A stretch of 64,000 bases of DNA from JAKAXS01 sp965279065 (GCA_965279065.1 OZ257134.1:1550001-1614000), one strand, 5' to 3'. Shown: positions 50,080 to 59,651, counted from the stretch's first letter. Numbers and translations: made by a program. Notes: generated by a model not told the origin, from the letters alone.

Positions 50080-51753
50080 TTAGGCCGCGCGTACCGTACC
50101 GATGAATTTATCGACTTCGGACCGCAAGCTCACGCTCTCTGTCGAAAGCTTGCGGGCAGATTCCAGGACTCGCGTCGACGCACTTCCGGTCTCGTTGGCA
50201 CCCACGCTGACGCTGGTAATGTTGCCCGCCACCTCAGTCGTACCCCTGGCGGCTTCCATCACGTTCCGGCTGATTTCGCGCGTGGTGGCGCCCTGTTCTT
50301 CAACTGCCGCCGCGATGGCTCCAGCGATTTCGGACATTTGACCGATGGTCTCCGTGATTTCCTTGATGGCACCGACGGCATCCGTCGTCGCCGCTTGCAT
50401 GCTGGCGACTTGAGATGAGATTTCGTTGGTCGCACGCGCCGTTTGCTCTGCCAATTGCTTGACCTCTTGTGCGACGACCGCAAACCCTTTGCCGGCCTCC
50501 CCGGCCCGGGCCGCTTCGATAGTCGCATTCAAAGCCAGCAGATTGGTCTGGCCGGCGATCGTTCTGATCAAGGTGATCACATCGCCAATTCGGCTGGCTG
50601 AAGACGATAAGTCGGTGACGCGCTGATTGGTGCTTGCCGCTTGAGTGACGGCGTGTTGCGCAATTTCATTGCTATGCTGGACCTGTCGTCCAATTTCGCT
50701 GACGGTTGCCGCAAGCTGCTCCGCTGCGGCAGCGACGCCCTGAACGTTTGCTGATGTTTGTTCCGATGCCGCGGCCACGATGCCTGACTGCGCCTGGGTT
50801 GATTCTGCTGTTTTGGTCAGTGATCCGGCCGCGGTTTCCAGTTGCTTGGCTGTGGCCGAGACCGTGTCAACGATGCCGCCGACGGTATCTTGAAAGCGCT
50901 CCGCCAGCGCCTGCATCTCCGTCTTTCGCCGAGCATGGACGCGTGACTCGGCTTCAATCTGCTCTTCGCGCATGCGGTGCATAGCATCAGCATTGTCTTT
51001 GAAGACCTGTACCGTGGCGGCCATTGTCCCGATCTCGTCGCGGCGGTCGGCGCCGGGAATGGTAAGGCCTCTTTCGCCTTGGGCGAGCCGCTGCATGCAG
51101 CTCGTGATGGCAGAAAGGGGTTTGGTCACGCCAAACCAGCAGGTCCAGGCGGCGAAAACCGCGCCGCTCAGGGCCGCGACCAGCGCGAGAGTACCCGCTG
51201 TCCTGGACCAGGCGAAATTGATAGCTGACTGCGTGTGCACTTGCTGCGCCACGTCCATCTGAAGCTCGACGAGCTTACTGATGCGATCGGAGATTGGGTC
51301 AATCGCAGCGTACAGGCGGTTCTTGACGAAATCGTCCAAACCGGATTGATCCCGCGCTCGGAGAATTTCCATGAGTTCCGCTGTCGCCACATCACCCAAT
51401 TTCATGCGCGCCGCGGCCTCCTCGGCCATGCCAAGCTCCTTCGCGTCCATGGCCGTGCCGGCATACGCTTTCCAGTGTTCGATGATGCCGCCTTTGGCTT
51501 GCGTGATCGCGGCGATGCCATCATCCCAAGACATCCCGCTGTTCCGTACTTTGTGGGACGCATCGACGATGTTCACGGCGTAGAAATCCGCAACGATCTT
51601 GAGGTCGCGGAGCGGCTTTACGCGGTCGAGGAACACGGTTTGAAGATCGTCCTGAGAGGACTTCGCCGCGAAGTACCCGGCACAAGCCATGACGGTGATC
51701 GCGCAGCAGAGGAGACCCAGCGACGACATGAGTTTTGATCGAATCGACCGCAT
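50080..51753 (-). CDS. methyl-accepting chemotaxis protein
   Basis: This is a transmembrane chemoreceptor that controls a CheA kinase. The 557-residue protein has a first membrane helix (about residues 8-28), a periplasmic four-helix-bundle sensor to about 190 (DDLQTVFLDRVKPLRDLKIVAD), a second helix (GTLALVAALSGAVFAAWTC), a HAMP domain (about 213-265), and a signalling coiled coil with the hairpin tip TNLLALNATIEAARAGEAGK. The C-terminus ends TVRAA, with no CheR-docking pentapeptide. The ATG at 51753 is chosen; upstream in-frame starts would add 15 residues or fewer. No che genes are nearby, so it works with a distant system. Confidence 0.9.
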   Translation of the reverse strand: MRSIRSKLMSSLGLLCCAITVMACAGYFAAKSSQDDLQTVFLDRVKPLRDLKIVADFYAVNIVDASHKVRNSGMSWDDGIAAITQAKGGIIEHWKAYAGTAMDAKELGMAEEAAARMKLGDVATAELMEILRARDQSGLDDFVKNRLYAAIDPISDRISKLVELQMDVAQQVHTQSAINFAWSRTAGTLALVAALSGAVFAAWTCWFGVTKPLSAITSCMQRLAQGERGLTIPGADRRDEIGTMAATVQVFKDNADAMHRMREEQIEAESRVHARRKTEMQALAERFQDTVGGIVDTVSATAKQLETAAGSLTKTAESTQAQSGIVAAASEQTSANVQGVAAAAEQLAATVSEIGRQVQHSNEIAQHAVTQAASTNQRVTDLSSSASRIGDVITLIRTIAGQTNLLALNATIEAARAGEAGKGFAVVAQEVKQLAEQTARATNEISSQVASMQAATTDAVGAIKEITETIGQMSEIAGAIAAAVEEQGATTREISRNVMEAARGTTEVAGNITSVSVGANETGSASTRVLESARKLSTESVSLRSEVDKFIGTVRAA

Positions 51754-51956
51754 GGAAGGCCCCCGGCTAGACAAAATCATGAGAAGAATCTCAGACATTA
51801 CTAAATATGGGATGAATTAATCGGCATAAGGATCTAAATTCACCGCGCGGACCGGTGCGAAACTCAGCGACATTGGGCTGGAATGGTGGCCGCGCCTGGT
51901 GTAGAAGCCGCCCTCAACCCAAATTGCTCAGCTCTTCAAGGAGCTCAAGGTACGTC

Positions 51957-52370
51957 ATGGCCACCGTTCTGCTCGTTATCCATCTCATGATCGCCGCCGG
52001 CCTCGTCGGCGTGGTCCTGCTCCAGAAGTCCGAAGGCGGCGCTCTGGGGGTCGGTGGCGGCGGCGGCGGCGGCTTTATGACGGGTCGCGGTACGGCAAAC
52101 CTGCTGACCCGTGTCACGGCCGGGCTGGCAGCGGCGTTCTTCACGACAAGCATCCTACTGACGATCCTCAGCGGCCGCGGTGGTGAAGCCGGCCGCTCAC
52201 TCCTTGAGAGTGTACCGGCCTCCGCGCCCGCTGGCACGACGACCGCTCCTGCGCCCGGCTCCGCGTCACCTGCGCCAGATGGTGCACCGGCCGCGACTGC
52301 CCCTGCCGCGCCTGCTCCAGGCGAGAAGCAGGCTCCCAGCAGCGGTGGCATCCTCGACAAGCTGAAATAG
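51957..52370 (+). CDS. secG: preprotein translocase subunit SecG
   Basis: This is the small membrane subunit of the SecYEG channel. The 137-residue product has two membrane helices (VLLVIHLMIAAGLVGVVLLQ at 4-23 and about 54-75) separated by the conserved GGALGVGGGGGGGFMTGRGTANLLTR. The first 80 residues are a normal SecG. The last 55 are an Ala/Pro/Gly/Thr-rich tail with low complexity, ending GGILDKLK. The ATG at 51957 follows an AAGG. pyrG follows after a lipoprotein gene, as in the tpiA-secG-pyrG order of relatives, but tpiA has moved elsewhere here. Confidence 0.93.
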   Translation: MATVLLVIHLMIAAGLVGVVLLQKSEGGALGVGGGGGGGFMTGRGTANLLTRVTAGLAAAFFTTSILLTILSGRGGEAGRSLLESVPASAPAGTTTAPAPGSASPAPDGAPAATAPAAPAPGEKQAPSSGGILDKLK

Positions 52371-52489
52371 CCCGCACGATTTTGGCTAGACTGGCTGAAA
52401 TATTGCGGTGACTGTCGCTTTGCGGTCCTCGCCAGATGGGCGATCGCTGGTCCATCGTGCCGATTGAACCTCGGAACTGGGGCACAGCG

Positions 52490-53008
52490 ATGCCACGCCT
52501 TTCCCGTAGACCCTACGCCTGCCTCGCCGGATGCTTGTGGCTGGCGGGTTGTGCCGGGGCCGATCTGTCGACAGGCAGCATCGCCCCCTATGAGCCGGCC
52601 AACTCTTTCTATCCTTATGGCTATCAGGACACCGTAGTGGCGGAGAACCAGCACAGGATCTCGGCCACCGGATCCGCGCGGGCGTCAAAGACGCGTTTGG
52701 AGAAAATCGCCCTGACGCGCGCCGCCGAAGTCGGCGTTCAAACCAAGAAGCGCTACTTCAAGGTCAGCAACCTGGCCCACAGTGTTTCCTGCAGCAAGAA
52801 GGTCAAGGCGAACAATAAGGGCCTCGACAGTCCGGCCGCAAGCCGGCCCGTGGTCACGGTCGACGTGGTCTACGCCGACACCCCGGCGGATCCGGAGTTC
52901 CGCGAGACGGCGGCAAGTCTGGCCGAATACAAGGCCGCGTTGGATGCTGATACGGCCGGTGCCGACGCCGCGCAGGCCGAGGAACTCAAGGCCCAATGCG
53001 GCGCTTGA
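52490..53008 (+). CDS. predicted lipoprotein, unknown function
   Basis: This 172-residue precursor has a signal peptide with a clear lipobox: LWLAGCAGADLSTGS, cysteine at about residue 21. The mature part has a Tyr/Pro-rich start (IAPYEPANSFYPYGYQD), a basic helical region (SKTRLEKIALTRAAEVGVQTKKRYF) and a tail with predicted strands (RPVVTVDVVYAD) and an acidic helix ending ELKAQCGA. Asp is not at position +2, so outer-membrane sorting is possible. The ATG at 52490 is preceded by TGGGG. It lies between secG and pyrG. I cannot assign a function. Confidence 0.75.
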   Translation: MPRLSRRPYACLAGCLWLAGCAGADLSTGSIAPYEPANSFYPYGYQDTVVAENQHRISATGSARASKTRLEKIALTRAAEVGVQTKKRYFKVSNLAHSVSCSKKVKANNKGLDSPAASRPVVTVDVVYADTPADPEFRETAASLAEYKAALDADTAGADAAQAEELKAQCGA

Positions 53009-53100
53009 ACGCTCGTGCGCCGCTGCAACCTGAACTACCCCGGGGATGAGGCAAAATTGCCGCTTCGAATCGTGAGCTTGCAGCATTATGTTCAAAGCCC

Positions 53101-54729
53101 ATGCAACGGTACATCTTCATTACCGGCGGCGTGGTCTCCTCCCTTGGCAAAGGCCTAGCTTCCGCCGCCCTCGGCGCGCTTCTTCAGGCGCGCGGATATT
53201 CCGTCCGGCTTCGTAAGCTCGATCCTTACCTCAACGTCGACCCCGGCACGATGAGCCCTTACCAGCACGGTGAGGTGTTCGTGACCGATGACGGTGCGGA
53301 GACAGACCTCGACCTCGGCCATTACGAACGCTTCACCGGCGTGCCGGCGAAGAAGTCGGACAACATCACCACGGGACGCATCTACCAGGACATCCTCGCC
53401 AAGGAACGGCGCGGGGATTACCTGGGCGGCACCGTGCAGGTGATCCCGCACGTGACGGACGCCATCAAGCAGTTCGTCACCAGCGGCAACGAAGGGCTCG
53501 ACTTCGTGCTCGTCGAGATCGGCGGCACCGTTGGCGACATCGAGGGTCTGCCGTTCTTCGAAGCCATCCGCCAGCTCGGCAACGAGCTGCCGCGCGGCTC
53601 GTCCGTCTTCATTCATCTCACGCTGATGCCGTACATTCCCTCGGCAGGCGAACTGAAGACCAAGCCGACGCAGCACTCGGTGAAGGAACTGCGCTCGATC
53701 GGCATTCAGCCCGACATCCTGCTGTGCCGCTCTGACCGCGAGGTCCCGCGCTCGGAACGCAAGAAGATCGCGCTGTTCTGCAACGTTCGCGAGGATGCCG
53801 TGATCCAGGCCCTCGACGTTGCCTCGATCTACGATGTCCCTCTGGCCTACCATCGCGAAGGCCTCGACGTGCAGGTGCTGGAAGCCTTTGGCATCACCGG
53901 CGCGCCCAAGCCTGATCTGACGCGCTGGGAAAACATCTCGCGCAACATCGCCACGCCCGAAGGCGAGGTGACGATCGCCATTGTCGGCAAGTACACCGGC
54001 CTCAAGGACGCCTACAAGTCGCTGATGGAAGCCTTGGTGCATGGCGGCATCGCCAATCGCGTCAAGGTGAAGTTCGAGTGGATCGAAAGCGAGATCTTCG
54101 AGCGCGAAGACCCGGCACCTTACCTCGAAGGCGTGCACGGCATTCTCGTCCCCGGCGGCTTCGGCGAGCGCGGCTCGGAAGGCAAGATTCTGGCGGCCAA
54201 GTTTGCGCGCGAGCGCCGCGTGCCCTATTTCGGTATCTGCTTCGGCATGCAGATGGCCTGCATAGAAGCGGCACGCAACCTCGCCGGCATCGCCAAGGCA
54301 AGCTCGACCGAGTTCGGACCGGCGGATGAACCCGTCGTGGGCCTGATGACGGAGTGGATGCGTGGCAACGAGCTAGAGCAACGACGCCTCGGCGGCGACC
54401 TCGGTGGCACCATGCGGCTCGGCGCCTTTCCCGCGAAGCTGGCGGCCGGCAGCCGCATCGCTGAGGTCTACGGCGATACCGCCATCTCGGAACGCCACCG
54501 CCACCGTTATGAGGTCAACACCACGTACCGGCAGACGCTGGAAAAGTCCGGGCTGCAGTTCGCGGGCCTGTCACCGGACGGCCTTCTGCCCGAGACCGTG
54601 GAGTATCCCGACCATCCCTGGTTCATCGGCGTGCAGTTCCACCCCGAGCTGAAGTCTCGCCCGTTCGAGCCGCACCCCTTGTTCCGCAGCTTCATCGAGG
54701 CGGCCGTGGAACAGAGCCGCTTGGTCTAG
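53101..54729 (+). CDS. pyrG: CTP synthase
   Basis: It makes CTP from UTP, ATP and glutamine. The 542-residue enzyme has the synthase domain (YIFITGGVVSSLGKGLASAALG, DPYLNVDPGTMSPYQHGEVFVTDDG, GGTVGDIEGLPFFEAIRQ) and a class I glutaminase domain from about residue 295, with the catalytic Cys in YFGICFGMQMACIEAARN near residue 382 and the His/Glu pair in GVQFHPELKSRPF near 510. The length is normal. The ATG follows the lipoprotein gene by 92 bp. No clear terminator is seen after it. Confidence 0.97.
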   Translation: MQRYIFITGGVVSSLGKGLASAALGALLQARGYSVRLRKLDPYLNVDPGTMSPYQHGEVFVTDDGAETDLDLGHYERFTGVPAKKSDNITTGRIYQDILAKERRGDYLGGTVQVIPHVTDAIKQFVTSGNEGLDFVLVEIGGTVGDIEGLPFFEAIRQLGNELPRGSSVFIHLTLMPYIPSAGELKTKPTQHSVKELRSIGIQPDILLCRSDREVPRSERKKIALFCNVREDAVIQALDVASIYDVPLAYHREGLDVQVLEAFGITGAPKPDLTRWENISRNIATPEGEVTIAIVGKYTGLKDAYKSLMEALVHGGIANRVKVKFEWIESEIFEREDPAPYLEGVHGILVPGGFGERGSEGKILAAKFARERRVPYFGICFGMQMACIEAARNLAGIAKASSTEFGPADEPVVGLMTEWMRGNELEQRRLGGDLGGTMRLGAFPAKLAAGSRIAEVYGDTAISERHRHRYEVNTTYRQTLEKSGLQFAGLSPDGLLPETVEYPDHPWFIGVQFHPELKSRPFEPHPLFRSFIEAAVEQSRLV

Positions 54730-54790
54730 ACGTCGAAACCAATCTGCACGAAGAGTTTTCGCTCCCGAAACCGCGTGCTAAGGTGGCAGG

Positions 54791-55339
54791 ATGAATGTCG
54801 CCCTGAAACCTATGACGGTCGATCGTTACCTTGTCTGGCTGGAACAACAGCCGCGCGGGCGTTTCGAGCTCGTCGACGGCCAAGTTGTCGCCATGAACGC
54901 CCAGCGCGTCGAACACATCGAAACCAAAGTCTCCGTGATTTTTGCACTCAAGCAGGCGCTGAGCGGCGCGCCCTTTCACGCTCTGGGTGACGGGATGGCC
55001 ATCAGGGTGGACGACCATACGGTCTACGAGCCGGATGCCGTCGTCTACGGCGGGGAAGCCCTCAAACTCGGTTCGATCATTCTCGATCGGCCGGTCCTTC
55101 TCGTCGAAATCCTGAGCCCGGGGACCAAGACGGTCGACACGACGAAAAAGCTTGAAGGCTATTTCAAGCTTGCGACCGTGAGGCATTACCTGATTGTCGA
55201 TCCTGTCGCGCGCACCATCGTTCATCACGCGCGTGATGAGATTGGCCGCATCGCCACCGAAGTCGTGGAATCCGGTGAATTATCGCTCGATGCGCTTGGC
55301 GTCAGGCTGAGCGTGCGGGAACTGTTTCCGAAGGCTTAG
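54791..55339 (+). CDS. Uma2-family (DUF820) PD-(D/E)XK nuclease-like protein
   Basis: This 182-residue protein belongs to the Uma2 family, predicted restriction-endonuclease-fold proteins common in cyanobacteria and scattered elsewhere. The fold residues are seen as RFELVDGQVVAMNAQ near residue 23, the Asp of EPDAVVYGG near residue 75 and VEILSPGTKTVDTTKKLEGYF near 99, with the Glu and Lys of the active site. No partner toxin, antitoxin or methylase gene is present. The ATG is 61 bp after pyrG. The 3' end overlaps the convergent receiver gene by 4 bp. It may have been acquired; the biological role is unknown. Confidence 0.85.
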   Translation: MNVALKPMTVDRYLVWLEQQPRGRFELVDGQVVAMNAQRVEHIETKVSVIFALKQALSGAPFHALGDGMAIRVDDHTVYEPDAVVYGGEALKLGSIILDRPVLLVEILSPGTKTVDTTKKLEGYFKLATVRHYLIVDPVARTIVHHARDEIGRIATEVVESGELSLDALGVRLSVRELFPKA

Positions 55340-55713
55340 TGCGAGGCTGCCGGCGGGCCGCACACCGTCATCACGGTCTCGCATAGCTCTTCCGTGGTCA
55401 CCGGCTTCGACAGCACGGCATGCACGTTGTCACGGCGCACGAGAACGCGCGGATAGGCCGTCACGATGACGAACGGAACCTTCTTTTTGTCGAGGGCATC
55501 CTGCAGGTCTTCGCTGTTGCGATCGGCGAGCACGAAGTCGATCACCGCCGCATCGATCTTGTCGCCGCTTGCCAGATGCTCGAGTGCTTGGCTGACGAGC
55601 GGAAACGGGCCGACGATATCCGCGCCAGCGCGTTTCAGTCTGTCAGCGTGATCCAGGGCTATGAGAAGCTCATCTTCGACGAGCATGATGCGCCGGCCTG
55701 CCAGGTCGCTCAT
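55336..55713 (-). CDS. stand-alone response-regulator receiver
   Basis: This 125-residue protein is a single CheY-like receiver. The acidic pocket and phosphorylation site are visible as VEDELLIALDHADRL near residue 12 and the Asp of VIDFVLADRNSED near residue 60. The Thr and Lys switch residues are in IVTAYPR and LSKPVT near 82-105. There is no output domain, so it may act as a phosphate sink or bind a partner. No histidine kinase is adjacent. The gene converges with the Uma2 gene, overlapping by 4 bp, and is divergent from kdsA. Confidence 0.9.
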   Translation of the reverse strand: MSDLAGRRIMLVEDELLIALDHADRLKRAGADIVGPFPLVSQALEHLASGDKIDAAVIDFVLADRNSEDLQDALDKKKVPFVIVTAYPRVLVRRDNVHAVLSKPVTTEELCETVMTVCGPPAASH

Positions 55714-55987
55714 TTTCGTTTACTCCAGAAAATTTAAGCCCTTAGCAAGACTCGGGCATGCCGAGGGATAAAACCCGCTCGGCACGCAAGTGTTCCAGCT
55801 TTTTACAGATCATCCGCCCAAAGCTACATTTAAGCCTTGCCAGTGGACCCTCAGCAAGCGCCACGCCTCAAATTTTTGCGGTCAGAATGCGTCATATTTA
55901 AGCGCCTGGTCTGTCGATCGCCAAACGTCGGTCGGCAATCGGTGTCAACGGCTCGTCTCGCAGCGGGCGACAGGCTATAAGGCGGCC

Positions 55988-56842
55988 ATGACCGATCAGA
56001 GCAAACTAAAGACCAAAAGCATCGTGCGGGCCGGCAGCGTGACGTTCGCCAACGACGCACCGATTGCCGTCCTCGCTGGGCCCTGCCAGATGGAGAGCAG
56101 GGCACATGCGCTGGAGATGGCTGCTGCGTTGAAAGAGATTTGCGCGCGGCTCGGGCTGGGCCTCGTCTACAAGTCCAGTTTCGACAAGGCCAACCGCACA
56201 TCAATCTCCGGCAAGCGCGGCATCGGCCTGAAGGATGCGCTGCCGGTCTTCGCCGAGATCCGAGAGACGCTCAAGCTACCGGTCGTCACGGACGTGCACG
56301 AGATCGCTCACTGCGCCGAGGTAGCGCCGGTCGTCGACGTCCTGCAGATCCCGGCATTCCTGTGCCGCCAGACTGACCTGCTGATTGCGGCCGCTAAAAC
56401 CGGCCGTGTCGTCAAGATCAAGAAGGGCCAGTTTCTCGCCCCCTGGGACATGCGCAACGTTCTGGCGAAGGTCGTGGATTCAGGCAATCCCAACGTCCTG
56501 CTGACCGAGCGCGGCGCCTCCTTCGGCTACAATACGCTCGTCAGCGACATGCGTGCTTTGCCGATCATGGCCGAGACCGGCGCACCGGTGATCTTCGACG
56601 CCACGCACTCCGTGCAGCAACCGGGCGGCCAGGGCACCAGTTCGGGCGGCGACCGTCGCTTCGTGCCGGTGTTGGCGCGCGCCGCCGTCGCGGTGGGCGT
56701 GGCCGGTCTTTTCATCGAAACGCACGAGGATCCTGACAACGCCCCCTCCGACGGCCCCAACATGGTGCCGCTGAAGGATTTCGAGGCCCTGATGCGTGAG
56801 CTGATGGAGATAGATCAGGTGGTTAAGCGCAAACCAGCTTGA
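55988..56842 (+). CDS. kdsA: 3-deoxy-D-manno-octulosonate 8-phosphate synthase
   Basis: It condenses phosphoenolpyruvate with arabinose 5-phosphate, giving the Kdo sugar that links lipid A to the core. The 284-residue barrel contains VLAGPCQMESRAHALEM near residue 28, SSFDKANRTSISGKRG near residue 63 and DATHSVQQPGGQGTSSGGDR near residue 201. The Cys in AGPCQMES suggests the metal-dependent form, as in Aquifex, rather than the Asn form of E. coli; this is inference. The ATG at 55988 is used; the frame opens further upstream but does not look coding. It converges with the porin gene, 5 bp apart. Confidence 0.95.
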   Translation: MTDQSKLKTKSIVRAGSVTFANDAPIAVLAGPCQMESRAHALEMAAALKEICARLGLGLVYKSSFDKANRTSISGKRGIGLKDALPVFAEIRETLKLPVVTDVHEIAHCAEVAPVVDVLQIPAFLCRQTDLLIAAAKTGRVVKIKKGQFLAPWDMRNVLAKVVDSGNPNVLLTERGASFGYNTLVSDMRALPIMAETGAPVIFDATHSVQQPGGQGTSSGGDRRFVPVLARAAVAVGVAGLFIETHEDPDNAPSDGPNMVPLKDFEALMRELMEIDQVVKRKPA

Positions 56843-56847
56843 GCCGA

Positions 56848-58125
56848 TTACCGTCCGAAGCTGAGTAAATCGTTGAGATCGTCGGCCTTCATCGTCACGC
56901 CGACCGAGATGGCGTCAGCGCTGACGTCCGCGTCACCAACGATCGTGCCGCCAAGCGGACCGACGAGGGATTCACGATTGAATTTCGACTCCTCCAGCTC
57001 GACGTGAAGATATGACACGTTGATCGTGGTCTTTTCGCTCCAAGCGTAGCTGGCACCCAAACCGAACCAGACGCGATTGCTGTCGGGGAGCTGTATCAGC
57101 CGCGACGTCGCATCCTGGATCGGCGATTCCTCGTACGCGATGCCGGCGCGGAGCGTGAGCTTCGGCGTAACGTCATATTCGCCGCCGATCGAGTAGAACC
57201 AGCCATCTTCCCAGTTGAAGACGAGGTTGCTTGGCAACACCCCATTGGGCAGCGGTACGGGCACCACGCCCAGGACGCTCCAGTTCGTCCACTCCACGGT
57301 GCCGAGCAGCCGCATGGTGGAAGACAATTCCTGCCGCAGGCTCAACGTGACTTTATCTGGCGTCTCCAGATCGGCCTTGATCTCGCCCGAGGTGAAAAGC
57401 CCGGGGGCGTTCAGATTCTGGATGTCGCCCTCAAGGTCGTGCTCGATCCGGGAACGATAGCCAAGGCCGATCGACGTACCGCGGAACGGCGTGATGTTGA
57501 TACCCGCCTGTGCCCCAACCCCGAAGTCATCCGAGTCGGATTCGTAGGCCGACGTGTTCAACGCCTTAAGGTCCATGTATTGCAGCTGAAGCCCGGCGCC
57601 GACCGAGATCTGCGGGGTCAGCTGATAGGACACGCTCGGCGACAGGTTGAACGTCGCCATCTTGCTCGTCTTGGCCAGATGCGCGCCCGACCAGTCCAGA
57701 TTGTCCGGTTTGGTGGTGAGGCCAAAGGGCGCCGTCAAGCTCACCGCGAAAACGGTACGGTCATTGTACCGCCAGGCCGCATAGCTGGCAGGAATGAGCG
57801 CATCGCGGCCGATATCGACATCGTTCGTGCCGCCTGTTCCGCCGGTGACGGCGTCCACGTGCAGGTCGGCGTCCGGCAGCACCAGCGTGTAGTTGCTGTC
57901 GGTCGTAATCCCGCGGCCGACGAACGAGGAGGCGGCTGGGTTCCAGAAGATGGAGCTGAGGCTCGAGCCGCCTGCGGCGGTACCGGCGTAGGCCGTTCCC
58001 GAGAAGAACGCCGATTGCTCGCGAATCTCGAAGCCACCGGCAAAGGCGGACGAGGTTACAGCAGCGAGTAGGGTGGCAACGCCGGCGGCACGCATCGCGC
58101 ACCTGTTCATCGTCGTGACCGCCAT
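56848..58125 (-). CDS. FadL/OmpP1/TodX-family outer-membrane transporter (copy 1)
   Basis: This is a predicted 14-strand outer-membrane channel for hydrophobic compounds such as long-chain fatty acids or aromatics. The 425-residue precursor has a signal peptide (cleavage near SSAFA-GGFEIREQ) and the family start GGFEIREQSAFF followed by AGTAAGGSSLSSIFWNPAA near residue 46, which forms the hatch. The strands end with LLSFGR rather than the usual aromatic residue. An ATG at 58110 is an alternative start. A closely related paralogue lies upstream on the same strand. A 12-bp hairpin lies between the two. Confidence 0.9.
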   Translation of the reverse strand: MAVTTMNRCAMRAAGVATLLAAVTSSAFAGGFEIREQSAFFSGTAYAGTAAGGSSLSSIFWNPAASSFVGRGITTDSNYTLVLPDADLHVDAVTGGTGGTNDVDIGRDALIPASYAAWRYNDRTVFAVSLTAPFGLTTKPDNLDWSGAHLAKTSKMATFNLSPSVSYQLTPQISVGAGLQLQYMDLKALNTSAYESDSDDFGVGAQAGINITPFRGTSIGLGYRSRIEHDLEGDIQNLNAPGLFTSGEIKADLETPDKVTLSLRQELSSTMRLLGTVEWTNWSVLGVVPVPLPNGVLPSNLVFNWEDGWFYSIGGEYDVTPKLTLRAGIAYEESPIQDATSRLIQLPDSNRVWFGLGASYAWSEKTTINVSYLHVELEESKFNRESLVGPLGGTIVGDADVSADAISVGVTMKADDLNDLLSFGR

Positions 58126-58290
58126 CTTGGATACCCTTCCCAGAGTTTCTTGGCGTGCGGCCCCGAACCGCGCGCGAAATGCACATCCAAGTATTGCTGA
58201 GATGAGTCGGAAGGGAAGTCACGGGACAGCCCGTGCACAGCAATGTTTTGGCGCCCCATGTGCCCGAGCGAACACGGTTCACCAATAGAA

Positions 58291-58320
58291 GAAGGCCGGC
58301 ACACTGAGGTGCCGGCCTTC
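58291..58320 (-). terminator. hairpin terminator after porin copy 2
   Basis: GAAGGCCGGCAC (58291-58302) pairs perfectly with GTGCCGGCCTTC (58309-58320) around a 6-base loop. On the minus strand the stem is followed by TTCTATT. It lies 26 bp after the stop of porin copy 2 and before porin copy 1, so each gene likely has its own promoter. Confidence 0.65.
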
Positions 58321-58346
58321 GAAATCTGAACAGCAGGAGAGTGAAG

Positions 58347-59651
58347 TTACTTCAGCGGTTCCGAATGACGGCTGCCGAGCAGCCAGTCAAGCTTCGTCGT
58401 CACGCCGACAGAGATGATGTCGGCGCCGTTGTCTTCTGCGCGACCCGAGAAGGTGCCGGCACCTGGACCGATGAGCGACTCGCGTTCGATATCTGCATCC
58501 TCCACCCAGACGTGGGAGTAGGCGAAGTTGAGTTTAGTGGACTCGCTATAATGATACGTTGCACCGATGCTTGCCCAGATACGGTCGGCATCGGGAAGCT
58601 GGATCAGTCGCGATGCATCATCCTGGATCGGCGATTCTTCGTAGGCGACGCCAGCACGGAGGCTCAACTTAGGTGAGTAGTCATACTCGCCACCAAGGGC
58701 GTAGAGCCAGCCGTCGTCCCAGTTTCCATTCAAGGCCGCTGGATTGAGAGCCGGAGGGGCGATAAGTGTTTGAGGAATGTTAACTGGCACCTGGCCAATC
58801 ACGCTCCAATTCGTCCACTCGACAGTACCGAATACGCGAGCCGAAGGCGACAACTCCTGCCGGATGCTGAGGGTAACCTTGTCTGGGGTATCCAGCTTTA
58901 CTGAGAGATCGCCGTCCGTAACGGGCACTGCGAGAGCCGTATCAAAATCACCCTTGATTTCATGCTGGATGCGCGAGCGATAACCGAGGCCGATGGAGGT
59001 GCCGCGGAATGGTGTGATGTTGATACCGGCAGTTCCGCCCACCCCGATGTCGTCGGCGTCATTGCCATTGTACAGCGACGTGCGAAGTGTCTTTAGCTCG
59101 AAATATTGGACTTGCAGGCCTGCACCCACGGTCACGCCCGGCATGACTTCATAAGATAAGCTGGGATTGAGATTGAGGCTGAAAATCTTGCTTGTCTGCG
59201 CCAGATGCCGGCCCCGCCAACCCATTTCGTCGGGCTTCGTCGTTAGGCCGTACTGACCATTCATCGCAACCGCTGCGACAAGCTTGTCGCTAATGCGGTA
59301 TGCTGCGTAGCTCGCCGGGACGACTGCATCGCGTCCCAAATCGACTTCATTTGTCCCCGTAGCGACGCCGCCCGTAATGACGTCGCCCTTAACATTCATC
59401 TCCGGCAGGATCAGCGAGTAGTTGCTATCCGTCGTCACGCCATTGCCGGCGATGTAAGACGTCGCTGGATTCCAGAAGATCGAGCTGAGGCTCGAGCCGC
59501 CCGCCGCAGTACCGGCGAAGGACGTGCCCTGGAAGAACGCGGATTGTTCGCGCACCTCGAAGCCGCCGGCCAGTGCGCCGCTTGCGGTCGCAGCCAAAGC
59601 GCTGAGCGCCACGGTGCCGAGCAGCCAGGTCTTGTTGAGCGTGACGCGCAT
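58347..59651 (-). CDS. FadL/OmpP1/TodX-family outer-membrane transporter (copy 2)
   Basis: This 434-residue protein is a paralogue of the neighbouring porin. The signal peptide ends near SGALA, then GGFEVREQSAFFQGTSFAGT and AAGGSSLSSIFWNPATSY, almost the same as copy 1 in this hatch region. Shared blocks run through the barrel, for example FRGTSIGLGYRSRI, PDKVTLSIRQELS and WTNWSVIG. The C-terminus is different (DWLLGSRHSEPLK). The ATG at 59651 has GAGAGGG about ten bases upstream. Different loops imply different substrates, which cannot be read from sequence. Confidence 0.9.
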   Translation of the reverse strand: MRVTLNKTWLLGTVALSALAATASGALAGGFEVREQSAFFQGTSFAGTAAGGSSLSSIFWNPATSYIAGNGVTTDSNYSLILPEMNVKGDVITGGVATGTNEVDLGRDAVVPASYAAYRISDKLVAAVAMNGQYGLTTKPDEMGWRGRHLAQTSKIFSLNLNPSLSYEVMPGVTVGAGLQVQYFELKTLRTSLYNGNDADDIGVGGTAGINITPFRGTSIGLGYRSRIQHEIKGDFDTALAVPVTDGDLSVKLDTPDKVTLSIRQELSPSARVFGTVEWTNWSVIGQVPVNIPQTLIAPPALNPAALNGNWDDGWLYALGGEYDYSPKLSLRAGVAYEESPIQDDASRLIQLPDADRIWASIGATYHYSESTKLNFAYSHVWVEDADIERESLIGPGAGTFSGRAEDNGADIISVGVTTKLDWLLGSRHSEPLK

